From Chaetorhynchus papuensis (Eukaryota > Chordata > Aves > Passeriformes > Rhipiduridae), in the NCBI GenBank assembly GCA_013396525.1, contig VWYX01000209.1:747658-811657 (forward strand): a stretch of 64,000 nt of DNA, given 5' to 3'. Shown piece after piece: positions 1-14,600 of the stretch. Each line of letters starts with the position of its first letter. Position 1 is the stretch's first letter. A model generated the notes under the pieces. The model had not been told where the DNA came from, did not search any database, and worked only from the letters and a program-made list of their open reading frames with translations. A program made the position numbers and the translations under genes.

Positions 1-295
1 ATCTGAAATTTCAAATTAAGACACGAGGAGGATTAATATATATTCTAATAATTTATTAAAGGTATGATATCATTCTTTGACTTCTAGTTATAAAAAGACT
101 TCAACTGCTATTTGAACCTGATTCAACTTGTATTGGACTCAACACAGTCTTTTCACTGACTTTTAGCACCACTGAATTAAGATCCTCTTCTATTTTAGTA
201 ATTTTGAGCTATTTTATGTTTTTGATGCAGAAGGCATACTTGATTGAACTCTTTAGAAATATCATATCATGAAGATTAATATAGAAAAAAACTAC

Positions 296-389
296 CTTCA
301 CTTCAAAGTCTTCTGACTTCTGTGTAAGTTCAATTAGAATGGCATAAATTGAGACAAGGTTAAGCAGAGTATTTCCCTTGAGACTGTAC
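296..389 (-). CDS. SHOC1: SHOC1 coding exon 23 (residues 1059-1090), last one in the window
   Basis: Reads LNLVSIYAILIELTQKSED, ends FEVK with donor AAG|GTAGTT in phase 0. The next exon must lie left of base 1; no continuation is visible in bases 1-295. Confidence 0.9.
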
Positions 390-2665
390 CTGTAAAACAG
401 TTTCACTGGATCATTAATATTTAATATGCACATGTAATTATCTCAAACCATTTGTTCCATGTTTTCATAAATATCTGCTTCATTTCCTGGAATTCAGAAT
501 ACTGGTATAGTTTGAGCATTAATATCTGCGGAAGGAGAACTAGGACACATTAAGGGACTGACTGCTAAAGGATGGACTGTAAGGAAAGAAAACAGTCAAC
601 AGCAAAGCAAGCCTGGTCTGAAGCAAAAGGTCTGGATCGAGGTCAGTCACTGGAGACACTGGAGAAAAAACAGAGAGGAAATTAAGCAACCACTTGCTTA
701 TAGAAAAAAATCTCAAAAGAGGTAATAAATTAATGTTTATTAACTATGTCAACAAAAGGTGTGCTTCCATAGCAAAAGGAGAACTATTGATGCACTGGAA
801 GAACACTTTAAGAATGTTTCCCTGTTGCAAATGATGTACAGTGGTAGTAACACAGTAATTCATAACCATGCATTTGCAGGGGTGGATTTACTTCAAACAG
901 ACGTTAAGAATAATTCCAGTATTTCATACCCTTAGAGTTGTGAAATTTCTGGACCTGTTCATTTGAAACACACATAAAATTAGTATTGCCCGCCTCAAAC
1001 CCTGTTATTTTATAACAACCATTTATTTATCTCTTGTGTAAGACTGAAAATAGCTTTACAAATAAAAAACAACTTTTCCAACATTTTGGTGGTTTCCAGT
1101 GATCACTGTTACTTTTACAGTTTCACTGAGTTTTTCAATATGAGCATGACAACTTTGTAACTAAGTGAAAAACTCAAAGAACACTAGAAATATGAGACTA
1201 CAATATTCATATTTGTAACAGAAATGTATTCCTACAGAGAAGTTCAAAGAAAAGTAAGTATCAACTTGTTCTAATAAGCAGCTTTCCTTAAGGATAAATT
1301 TGTTTTAAAAATACTAGGATAACAAAAGAATTTTGTAACTTACTCTAAACTCAGTCTTTCTCTGGAATAGAAAATAATCCAACAGCATGTATATTGGAGT
1401 GATAATGCCACCAGCCTCGAGATTACAGTGTCACAGAAGTCCTCACAATTTAGTTCTTCCATACTCTACCATGGAATTTAAATAAAGAGTAAAACCTAAA
1501 TAAATACATTACCATGGCTGCCCCAAGCATTTAATGAGTATTGATATAATACGCAGAAACTAGATCAAACATAAATACAGCTTCCTTCCTCTAAAAAGAA
1601 AGTGTCAATACCTATTTAGGCTGTTCTTAAAATTTTTTGTGAACTTTAATAATGCAAAACATTGTTATAAATTTTTGAAGTACTTACTTAGCCTATACAA
1701 ATCATATTACACCTACACTAACTATATAAAGTACAACATCACTAATAGCAGTAGCTTGTAGGAATGTCTACGTTGTATTTCTAATATTAATTGATTGTTT
1801 TATTATTTATCTATCTTTCAGAAGCAGTTCTTCTACCTGCAATCTGTCTTGCTGCATACCGGAATTTAAGTAGCATGCTACTGCTTAAACTAATATTTTT
1901 TATTAAAAGTAGGACAAATTATTCTATAGACTAATTCAGATAACCATCCAAAACGGGAGGAATTAATATGCACACTGGTAAGAGAATATAGCCACAAATG
2001 CATTAAATTGGTTGTTACAAATTTTCTTTGTACAACCCTATTTTCAAGTATGCATCCTTTAACTACATTTCATATAACCAAATTACAGGTCAAATGTTAC
2101 TTCAGTGAAGAAACTGAAAACATTTTAAACTAATCAAACTGGCACAGAATTTTGGGGTTAATGATTTGTGATGTGAAACAATGCATGAATTAAATATGAT
2201 TACGAAGAAGAAAGATATGCTAGAAGTCTGAAGATATGGCCTAGAAGTGACCCAACACGTAACAGAACTTGGACACAGTAGTTTCATTTTTCCTGTAGTT
2301 TCACAGTACCTGCAAAAAGACAGCAGTACATTCATCTATTGTCAACACAATGTATCGATCTATACTTCCAAAGAGCCTTAAGGTGTAACTACTGCTTCTT
2401 TCAACAAAGGTAATGCTGTAACTGAAGAAGTAAAATTATTTTATTAAAACTCAGACAAGTAAAATACTATTTTCTTAAAGCAAATGAATAACATACATGC
2501 CTTAATTCAGTTTTTAAACTTACACAGTCTTGATCTTTCTCAAATGCTCAGTTCACTGTAAGACACACTTGAACAACACACAGCAATGTAGCAGTGATTT
2601 AGTGAAATTAAATTATGTTGCTAACTGCATTGAGTATGACATTGATATCCAGGCTTTGAGTTTAC

Positions 2666-2698
<33 letters not shown>

Positions 2699-5600
2699 AG
2701 GTAATACAGAAACTAAGAAACTCCCTCTGACTAACATTACAGAGTGCATTTCTATTCCTCCTTTCATGATTGTGCACCACAAGGCAAAGCAAACTCCCTG
2801 ATTGCCATTGGTATGATCCTAAAATTTCTGAGTGACTTAGAACTGCCAGCAGCACAGCCTCCTGTTGTGTTTTACTAGGAAACACAAGAGACCTAAACCT
2901 CAATCTGCCAGCAGTATGTCGTCTAGAAACTTGTATGGACAGTGTATTCAGATGTTTTAAAAAAACTAAACTATTACCTTTTCTGAAACAGTACAGCTCT
3001 TTGCTCACCTATTTAACTTCTTCATCAGTGCTACAAGGAGCTAGTGAGAAAGTAACAAAACAGTGTTCCCAGCTACTTGGATTATGGCCAGACTGAACAG
3101 AGAACTTGAACAAGTCAGAGTTTAAAAGCATGTCAGATTATGTGTTCAAATTCTAAAAGTCAAATATTTTTTTCCCCTACTGAACTGTAATAAGACACAG
3201 AACAAAAATGGCTCCACAGCTGACTCAAGGATAAAGCTAGGATCAAAAGTGGTATGTCTCTCCAGCAACATGGTGAAATCAACTACCTGTATCTCTGTCA
3301 CCACGTCTGAGAGATATTGCTGCTCTGGTCCCTATTTCTTTCTTTCTTCCCCCCCTCACCCCCCTACCACGAGATAAAAGGTAGCTTTACCAGGTATTTA
3401 TTACTGTGAAAACAAAATTAAAGAAAATGATGTCAAAGTAAATAATAAAGAAGCCCAATGATTTACAACCCTGGCAGTTTTCTTACAGGTTAAAGAGTAT
3501 TAAAAATTAAGTGAATAGTGGATCTGAATTTTATGAATAAATTAGCTTTTGTTTTAAACTTAGCCTCTCCAAAACACTGTGATTCATCAGAAAACAAGAT
3601 GTTTTACTATTTTTCAGTTTGGGTTTTTAGCACAGCTTCACTATAAAAACAACAAAAAAACCCCCAAAAGCAATTTTTACAATGAATTAAATACAAAATC
3701 TTCCAAGGACCAAGAAGCACTAAAGAAAAAAAAATTGATTAACATTATGATTTTCAGAGAAAAGTAGACAACTAAAAAAAGTTGTTTTGATTAAAAAGTA
3801 CCAGCTCATTATAAGAATAAAAAAATTTGGCCAATTCCATTGTGGTTGGCATGTGTGTGAATCTCCAGTACTAAATTATCAACTTCAACAGAAAAACTAT
3901 ATTCTTGTCTCTTAAAATGCTAATAGTGTAATTGCACAAATGTACCTGATAGCCAAGTAGATGACTAACACATGATACAGTAGAACAACATACATGTCCT
4001 GAACATCTGAAAATAAATAGTCCATACAGATTCTTTTCACTCACTTGGACTCAAAAAGCTGAAGAATATCTGGCATATTAAGAAGACCTTCAGTTGTCAG
4101 AAATACATATGGAATCTGTACTTCCAGAAGAAAGGAACCACCATGATTCCCTGAAACATTTTGTATATGTGAGATAATAGTTCAATAAGCAAAAAACCTA
4201 AGGATACATTAAATGGACATATCTTTTAAAAATGCAGCTTTTCTTAATCTTCAATAAAACTCTTCCACTCTATAGTTTTTTTTCCCCCAAATCAAACTCT
4301 TTTGAATATCCTTCAAATTACGCTTTAATTCAGATTTCTTTAGATCTACAACATTCCATTAGGATGAGGAAGGGGGGATACAGCTTACAGAAGCTGTAAA
4401 CAACATGTGAACTTGGCACAAGTCTCTTAAAAACCCACGTGTACTACTACATCCCAGCCAAAACTAGGCTTACACTCAATAAAAACACCTTCTTGCTGCA
4501 AAGATAACCCAGCTCTGTTTGTTTAGCTTTATCCTTCATAATGTATTACTCATTCTCTTCCACAGGGACATGAATGTGGCATTTTATGAAACAGAAAAAG
4601 TTTTCTCTTCATATGTCAGCCTGTTTATTACAATTCTGGAGAGCACTTACCCATTTGTATTGTTTCAGGGAGGGTGGTTTTAAAAGTCATGTAAGTAACA
4701 TTCAGATTTTTGCACAGATTTTTCCAGCCAGAATTTTCAGAATAATCATATTCCACTACTAATGAGAAGTGTGTCCAAGGGAAGTCAGCTCCAATTTGCT
4801 GATTATGTACAATAACGCAGGAATATCTACTAAGGCTTAAAAAACCCCAACAAAATAGGAATAAAATTACATGCAGGTAGAATTACCCTCAGAGCAAAAT
4901 AAACTCAGTGTTACTTTGACAAATTCTAACTCTATAAAGTCTGTTTACAAAAAAAAATATTTACCCTTCCTGCCTAAAGTTCCAACTCCCTTAAAAATTA
5001 ATTTAAAAATCAAAAGCTGTACTCTTCCCCCTACAATTATCTCCCTGAAATATCATATTTTCCAGAATGTCATAATTTGTCATTTCTTCTGATATGCCCT
5101 TTCACCATTTTTTCCTAAAACATGCGAAAATCATGTTTTTCTACATATTTCTTTTTAAAAGTTGTTCTAAAGCATGCGAAACAACATATAAGACTAGCAA
5201 TATGCAATTGTTTGTTCTCTGAGACTTCCTCTGAGCCTCGCTAAGCATTTTTCTAGAGTGGACAAAATTCTCCACTCTAAAAATGAAGGTGTAGGTTCAT
5301 ATAATGAAAAATTTACTCTAGACTGGAAAGTCCCATGGAAATGAACGAAAGTAACTAAAGCTGCACTGACCAACACCTTAGTCCTGACTAAAGACTTTGT
5401 TCTCAAGAATCAAGAATTTAACTTACTTGCTTATGATCTCTTTACAACCTAAAGGGCTTCCTTTTTTCTCAGAATTCAAATCCACAGCTTTCAAACCTGC
5501 TTAAAAATAATTAAACAGTTGATGAAACAAATGAGCCTCTATGTCTACAAATCAATCCACAACAGTAAGTAGCAAATGTAGAAAAATACAGGTTATTAAA

Positions 5601-8600
5601 ATTTTAAGTATTACATACTCTGTCTTGCTGAAGTCCTACAAAATTTCAGTTTGTATTGTACTGTTGGATGTAATGATTTAGAAACTTCCTTCTCAGAACC
5701 CAAATAAAAAGTAACACAAAAAAGTTTCACATCTCACAAACTCACAACCCTGTTAACTTAAAGTGAATAATTAAATTGTAATAATACAAGAGGAAGTACA
5801 TTTGCCCCTTTATAGGTTAAATCTCTTTACGCTTTTTATACATTTGAAATTTTAACTGGAAGATGTATCCAAGAAGGAATATAAGTATTACACAAGTGTT
5901 TCTTTTCAAGTGTAGTCGGATTGACCTGTGTTTGCAACCAAGTCTTAAGATCTTAAAACAAATAAAACACTTTTCATTAAATATTATTATTAGTAAAAGC
6001 ACTTTGAACATGCCTCCTCCCTTTCAAAACATTCTAAAAGACAGTCTTTCTTCTTTTAGGAGCACAGGAAATCTAACTTTATTTTTAAAGGCAAAAGAAC
6101 AGTATAATACATGACACTTGAAAAGGCTCATGCAAGTAGGATTTATGAAAATGGATTTTAAAAAACTATATGAAAGGAATCAGTGACTTGTTCTAAACAT
6201 AACTATAGGCTCAAATTGCAATTTTTCTGAAACATGGTTGTTTTACCAGTTGAATTTGCAGTGTTGAACTAGCTTTTTCAGCAATTACTCACAGGTAACA
6301 TGCTGAAGTGATGAAAGTGCTGTTTGTATCACTGGGGAGGTGGGTATTGGAAAACTGAGTTTTATAGATTGCTACAGCTTATGCTGAGATATTTAACAAA
6401 TTAGCAAACAAGATCAGCAACATATAACTAAGGGAAAATACGATCTGTACCTGACTACTCATTCAAGGCTTTATGCTGGGGAGTTTAGTCAAGACTTTCA
6501 AAATCTAACTGCTCTGAATAAGCTTGAAAGGAAGAAGTATGTGACCAGTGATCAGCTAAAAACAATGAGACAATCTGATCAAGACAACAGATGCAAATAT
6601 AATTAGGCAATGGGCTGTCCACAGCTCCTTCATGTTCTGTTAAAAAAAATCTTTGACTCAACAGATACATTTCACTCTCTTGCAATAGAAAACATCATAC
6701 TAGAACTCTTAATCAGGAGAAAATAAAATTAAAAGAAAAAAGGCTGATGGAAGAGATGAAATACAAAACAGTGAGAAAAGTATGTAGAAAGGCTCCTGAT
6801 GAGAAGAAAAGGGAAAAACACCTGCACCAAGCATTCAAACAAGAATGCAGCAATCCACAGAATAACAGCCACTTTTTATTTCAAAAATATACATAAAATT
6901 ATTTACCTTCTATCGTAGATAATGGGTGAATGAAGGCAGCTTTTTCTCTTTCAGAGTCCATCCTTGTAATGATTAGTATCTGTATGAAGACAAATAAAAG
7001 AAAATCTAGTAATGTTAAAAAATTCTTCTTTCAGCCTGCATACATCTTTCTTTTTCCTTTGCACAGAAAACACAAGATTGAATAAACAGATGGCAAAAAT
7101 AGAAACTTTGGAGTTTTCCACAATGATGATCATAGAATATCTCAAGTTGGAAGGGAATCGTAAGGATAGAGTCCAACTCCCTGCTTCTCACAGGACTACT
7201 TAAAACTAAACCAAACATGTCCTATGATTATGTCCAAGTGCTTTTTGAACAAGAACAGGCTTGGTACTTTAACCACTTATGTAGGAGTCTGCTCCAGGGA
7301 AGACCACCCTCTAAGTGAAGAATCTTTTGCCCAGTAGGTCTGAACTTCCTCTGACATAGCTTCATTCCAGTTGCTTGTGTCCTATTGCAGGTCAGCAGAG
7401 AGAGGAGATATGCACCTTCCCCTCTGCTGTTTTGCCTGAGGAAGGTGTAGGCTGTGATGGGATCACCCCTCAGCCTTCTCTTCCCCAAGCTGAACAAGAA
7501 AAGTGACCTCAGCTGCCCCTCCTCTTGCCCTTGAGGCCTTTCGCCATCTTGGTCCCCCTCCTCTGGACACAGAAAACAGACAAGTTTGATATCCTCCTTG
7601 TATTGTGGCACCCAGAGCTGCCCCCAGCACTCGAGGTGAGGCCGCCCCAGTGCAGAGCAGAGCGGGACAATCCCCTCCCTTGCCCGGCTGGTGATGCTGT
7701 GCCTGATGCCCCCCAGGACACAGGTGGCCCTCCTGGTCTCATCCCACTAGGCTCCAGTCTCTTCTCTCCCAATTTTTATGTACAACCATGATAGCCCCGT
7801 CCCAGGTGGAGAATTTGGCACTTGCTCTCAGTATATTTCATACAGCTGGTGACTGCTCAGCTCTCTAGTCTTATTTTTATGTAAGGCCTTTCTACCCTCA
7901 AGGGAGTCCACTGTTCCTCCTAATTTAGTATCATCAGTAAAATCACTTAATTTGCTTTTGATTCCTGTGTCCAGATGACTTATAAAAACATTTGAGAGCA
8001 CTGGCCCTAAAACTGAGCCCTGGGGAACACCACTGGTCACTGGCCACCAGCCTGATGTAATTCGATTCACTGCATTCACTCAATTCTTTGAGCTCAACCC
8101 ATCAGTCAATTGCTCACCCAACACTTGGACATGGACTTGTCTAGCTCTGTGATGAACAGTTCATCCAGGATATTGTGAGAGACAGTATTAAAAGTTTGCT
8201 AAAATTAAAAACCCCACTCACTGGCTTCCCTTGGTCAACTAGATGGGTCACCTTGTCATAAGTGGAAAAAGAAAGGAAATTAAGTTGGTTAAATAGCATT
8301 TTTCTCTTGTGAACCTGTGTTGCTCGTGGCCAATGACTGCATTGACTCTCAAGAGTTTCTCAGTAACTTCCAGAATACCCTTTTCTATTCTTTTACCAGA
8401 CACTGAAGTGGGACTGACAAGTCTGTAATTACCAGAGGCTTCCTTCTTTCCCTTCTTGAAAACTGAAACAACATTTAACCATCTTCCAATCAGCTGGAAT
8501 CTCTCCAGACTCCCAAGACTGCTGAAAAATAATGGAGATAGGTCCCACAATGACATTTTTGAGCTCCTTCAGTAGCTTGGGATGAACCCCGTTGGGCTCT

Positions 8601-11600
8601 ATAGGTCTATGCACATCCAGATGGAGCAGCAAGTCTCAGACAAGTTCAGGATTAGCTGGGCGTTTATCATCATCCTCAGTCACAGTCTTCTAACACTGGT
8701 CTCCGGGGATTGAAGACAGAGGCAAAAGAAGGCACGGAATGTCCCTGCTTCATCTCCCTATTTAAGAGGTGACCAACCTTGCGGAGCCAAAGACCAATGT
8801 TGTCTCTGATTCCCATTCTGTTCTTGACTTATTTAAAAAAAGCCTTTTTTGTCATCCTTCACAGTGCTGGCCAGCTTGAACTTTAATTGAGCTTCGGCCA
8901 CATAAATTTTCTCCCTACAGGAGTGAACAGCCTCTCCATAGCCCCTTCATGTCACCTGTTCATAAGTGACTTCCAAAGTCCATACATGTTCCTTTTCCAC
9001 CTAAACTCTAAAAGATCCCTACTCAGTCAGGCCGGGCTTCTGCCTTGCTTGCTTGGCTTTTGACACCTTGGAATTGCCTGCTCCTGTACTCAAAAAAGAT
9101 GGCTCTTAAAAAGTGACAAGCATTCCTGGACCTCAATACCTTCAAAAACAGATTTCCCCTGGACCTTACTAAGTAGTTCCTCCAGCAGTCCCAAGTCTTC
9201 TCTCCCCATATTCAAGGTCCAAATTTTGCTGGCAGTTTTTCTCCAACCATCAACAATTTGGAACTTGGGTGTATGTGTGCTTTATTATTCCGAATAAAGC
9301 TCTTCTAGAAGAAATCTTAAATGGGAATATTTGATTAAAAATAAAAATGCTACTTAAAGATACTACCTAAAGATATTATACCACACTATTACTACTATAC
9401 TAGACATATTTGTCACATTAGAAGCATTATACTTATGGACACAAAACTTAAACTGAAGATATCTAGAATTTAGCCTGCAGGGTACTGATGTACTGGAGGG
9501 AAGTACTGGATGTACTGCTGATCTAATTAGAAAGATTTTCCAGTCTGTAGATAGAGTCACTAAAGTGTTCCTGCCAGAGATCTGAGATTCATTAAATATT
9601 GCTTAAGACAAAAATGTTGAAAAGGATTAGAGTCTACCAAACTGACACAGTAATAAAAAGAATCACCACCAGAGAAGGTGTTTACCTTGTCCATCATTTC
9701 AACTGATACAAACTAAACACGTGCCACATGAAGTATGTAAAGAAGAATATGTACCTACATACATACACCAGACTTTCTGACAGGATAATCTCTGAACTTT
9801 TATGCCGTTGTATATACACTTTTTGTGGTGTACACAAGATTTTGAAGAAGGCACACAGCACTGTCTAGTTCTTAAGACTTAAAGACATAAGATAATTGTA
9901 TGCGTAAACACTAAAAGCATGTTAGATCTTGTCAGAAAAGAACTTCTGGTCAGATAGACAATCATAAGGCAGATTTCAATTTTCCAAGTAGATGCACAGA
10001 AGAGCCACTCAACAATCCATTGGCACCTTTATAAGCAGTTTTGGACAACTGCATTTTAAAATGTAGACCTGCTTTTCCGCACACAATTCAACAGCAGACT
10101 CATTTTATGTTCATATAATTATATGCTAGAAGAGCCAGATGAAATTTTTAGTCATGTTCTATCTAATCATAAGACAAAGATAATGAAACATAGAGCAAAA
10201 TTAATTTTTTTTCTAAACCAGTAGTAACTTCTTCCTTATAAAGGGAATGTCCCATTACAATCCTGCACCAATAACAACTTTGGCTAATAAAAGGATAATA
10301 AGATTATCGTATTTCACATCACATTAACCAATACTGATGTGATAAGATAGAACAGTAAATAGTTTATTGAATGCAACTTCTTATTAAAACCGGAATACTC
10401 CTTCTACCTATTCTGGCTTATAGAAACCTGTCTCTGAATGTTAGGAAACAGAAAACAATTAATAATTGTTAAAAAAGTAATATATAGCCTTACACTGCAC
10501 GCATATCTCTGCATGACTAAGTCAAGCAAGCAAGTAAAAACTCAGGAATTATAGCTAAAAATTTTTAAAAATCACAGCTAGTGGAGTTCAGAAGAAAAGC
10601 CAAATTATCACTGAGCTTACATCAAAATGACAAAGTTCTAATACGACTGCTACTAGAACATAATCCTAATATCACAAAGCAAAATGTGTTGCTCTTAAGA
10701 AGAAGGATGCAAAATCATCTTAGTGTGTCTGTTGAAGGACAGACGACAAGACAATCAGCATCATTTTATTTTTGTTGCTTTAATTTTAAATTCTAAAAGG
10801 GTGCATAATAAGCTGTTATATTGCTCTTCTCAGCAAAATTAAATCAAAAGATGTACAGAGCTCCTAGTGCAACTCTTAAAAGAAACACAAGAAGAATAAA
10901 TCCCCAGGAAGTGAAGTATGGAAAGAAGCTAAAATAAAGTAAATTTAAAGAGCTTTTTGGGCTGTGTTTAGGAGCATAAATTCTATTCCCAACAGTTAGA
11001 ACACTTACATATTACACATTTCATTCTGTCTGTTTCCTAATGTGATCAGTATTCCGTAAAGAAACAATAAATACTCCGCAAAGGAAAGTGGTATTTTGTA
11101 CTGTGTTGTATCACCCAAAATACTCACATACCCAGGAAAGAAAATATTTGGATAATTTGAATATCCTCCAAAACTCTATCTTCCATGCCAAAGTTATCAC
11201 TCACAGATATTTGCTTTTTATATAATTCAAATTCCAGGAGGTTGGCCTGATAATCTCTGCTTAACAAGTGTATCTGTGCATAACAACACTCACACACTCC
11301 TTGATGTACGTGCACTCCAAGTCACACTGTACAAGCATGCAACCACGACTTGTGCTATGATTCTCTCTATGTCAGATGGTTGAGACTTTCAAGTAAAAGG
11401 TTATATCATGATTTTCAGTTACTGATGTGATACAATATACTTATCAGGAAAACAAAACCACCTCAACAAAATAAATCCTTGGCAATGTTAAAACTTCTGC
11501 ATGCTATTTCACACATGCAGCAAGAGGAGATCTGATCAAACCAAAACTTGTACTGCTGTGACAGAGTTCTTAAAATTTATGTTACCCTTAATAGATACCA

Positions 11601-14600
11601 TGAGGTAATTACTAGGCTTTTCTTCCGTAAACAAACACTTGTTAAAACATAGCTTTGCAATTATTCATATTATCTGGAACAATTTTGTTTGCTAAGAGAA
11701 ATTGGTTACATTGTTTGTTAACCTTAACACTGTGTTTCTCTCCATAACTTTTCATCCAATTTAATATTTCATGCTGAAGTGCTGTTATTTTGGGATGTGT
11801 TTCATGCTTTTTCTGGCTGCTGTACTGTACAATCTTCAACTGCCTCCAGATATTATTCAAACAGGATTCTAAGATGTTTTTATAGATATCCTTTGCTTTG
11901 GACAAATAACCTGTTAATAAAGCAAGAAAAGAAGTAAATGCAGTGACAAAAGATAGTTGTCAAGCATTGCATTCAACCTGCATATCAATTTAAAATCTAC
12001 GTGAAGGTATCTTGCACAAAAACAGATGAAAATTTAATGGCTCCTGAATATGAAAGGAGAATATGACCACTAATCCAGTACATAAATGGTGTTTATAAGA
12101 CTTTATATGTAATATCTGCTTCGTAACTCCAGCTAGAGTTACACAAGATTGCATCCTGAAGCTGCAGACGCTAGCAGCAACACTGTTACATTTAATTAAG
12201 CTGTATCATTTATACTAAGTAACAACAGTATTCCTATCACCACTGGATAAAGATTTTTTGTCCTGTGTGTTTACCACTCAGATAATGTGTCATATTATCA
12301 CAACTATTCTCAACTCTGAATGATGCCTTCTATGTAAAAATGGTGAACAATGCTTGGGTTATTTGAAAATGCATAAAGAAAAAATACATCCAATATAACT
12401 ACATGATGAATCACACACAGCACAACAACACAACAGTGAAGACTACAAGGCCTACTTAGTATCTCGCTCAATTTTATAATTCTTTTTCAGATCTTTTTTT
12501 ACTTGTACAGTTTCCTGTGTGAGCTGTTGCTCAGGTTTGGAAACACAGGTGGCTTTTGTAATTCTGAAATATTATCTAGGAATGCTTCTGCTACAATAAA
12601 CAGTGGAGGAAGAACTGCTCATTTTTCTTTCTCCCATCCTTCTACGTAGTTTATAGCAACAATAGAAAAGAGTTGTGATTAGGATTCTACTTATATATTC
12701 ATTCTGTATTCTTCTTCCTACTCTTTTATTGCCAGAAATATTTAAGGAAATACAAAATAATTTAGTTTTCCTACAGTTCAGTTTATGGCAGATGTCTTAC
12801 ATTTTACATCAATTTTAAGGAAACACCATCCATCAGGGGATAGTTCAGACTGAAATGAGATGCTCTGAAGCAACTTTATCTCCTATAAAGACAGAGGGAG
12901 TCCGACTTTCCTCTAAACACTGACTTCAACTTCTTATGGATCTACCCTGACAGAGGTACCTGAAAATTCACAATACACAACTACGGGAATTGACAAGCTC
13001 AGCATTATCATTTCAGGCATTAAACTGGGTTACAGTTACTGGATTGTCATATTCCAAATTTGAGTGAGACCAGAAAAGCTCAAAAAACCACCTTCTACAT
13101 AAGTCCAATGTTGTACTTTTAAACTTCCTTCCACATGACACATAAGATAACATTTAAAATACTGCTTAAAATGCTCTCAAATTTAAGTACCTCACTTCCA
13201 CGGAGCCTAATGATATTTTACATGGAAAGAGTTCCACACTCACAAAAGACAGATGGTAGACAGGGAAGGACTTGACATTTTTGCATGTTCCTCAGTTTCC
13301 ACACAGAGATTCCAAATAAAATTTATCATTCTGAGATACAACACACATTGCATATGTGGAAGTTCTTAACAATCCATGGAATAACATAAACAACAGTCTA
13401 TTAGTCATGAACTGAGCATATGCCCCAACGGCAGAGTCACAGCTACAGACATGAGGGATGGTCTGCAGAACACGCACAAAGCTTTGGTTTTCTGGGTATC
13501 ATTATTCAGTACTGAAAACAAACCTAGAGCTGTATCCAAGCCACATGTCAGCAGCAGATCTCGAACTGTCACCAGCAGGTGTACCAGGGCAGCATGTCTG
13601 AACAGCATGACCTCCTTCTCATCTATTTTACCTTTACAAACAGAAGACAAAGTTGTGGTCTACATAAAATTTTACAACTCACATAACATATATATGTAAT
13701 CAGCTGAAAAGATCCTGTTATCTAAGCATTTTCATTAAACACACTTAAACATAGATAACCTTCAAAGGTTAACTTTCAGATCTGGTGGTCTTGCCAAATA
13801 GCTTATGAAATAGCATAACTTTTCCCAGGTCCTCTGACCCAGAGCAAGTGGCACACAGGGAAGTGTTTTTGAAAAGTGTGTACAGATAGATGGTGCTTGC
13901 TGGAGCAGGAGACAACAGTTCCCCATGGCGTATCATTAAAACCACACTGCTTTACTGATTTAAGTGTGGCAATTCTCTACACCTAATTAACATCTCATGA
14001 TGAGAATCTTCACCTTCAGGAAGGTAAATTTGGACGACATCTGCTTCTTCTTAGACCCATGTAAATCAAACAATTTACGGGCTTCCTATTCTGTATTATG
14101 TATCCATTTTGAATATATATTCCAGGACTTGACTGAACAGGATGGAATTTCTAGTCTGAAGACAGAAGGTATTTTAGGGAATTGCACACAGGTAACGGTG
14201 CCATTCATTATCATAAACCAGATATTTTTGAAAACTCAACTGCAGAGTAAGGGTGCTTAGTAATGAAATACATACGTCAAGATGCTAAAAACGGTTGAGC
14301 AAGATAATTAAAGAATAAATTACTACAGCTGAAGGTGCATTCTAGGAGAAAAACAGTAGCTAGTTCTGTGTACTGGGATTAACATAACTTTTAATTCAAA
14401 AAGACAAGCAAAGCACTTGGGAAGGAAAAAACAGCTTAAGGACACAGCATGCAAAAGGTCTTAGCTGGAAATTGCATGAAAGGCTAAGATCTTGGAACTA
14501 CTCTGCATCAAAAAACAGAAAGTGAATGTTCAGCTCTGTTAGTGATGGTGCTGAAACTGAAGGACTATGTCCAGCTCTTTATGCTAAACACCATAAAAAC

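Noticed and set aside
7525..7791. Plus-strand open frame of 88 codons
   Set aside because: Antisense of the CR1 3' region.
11124..11315. Minus-strand open frame considered as a SHOC1 exon
   Set aside because: It lies in the intron between exons 16 and 17, whose phases already join exactly. The frame shows no family similarity and no phased splice borders.
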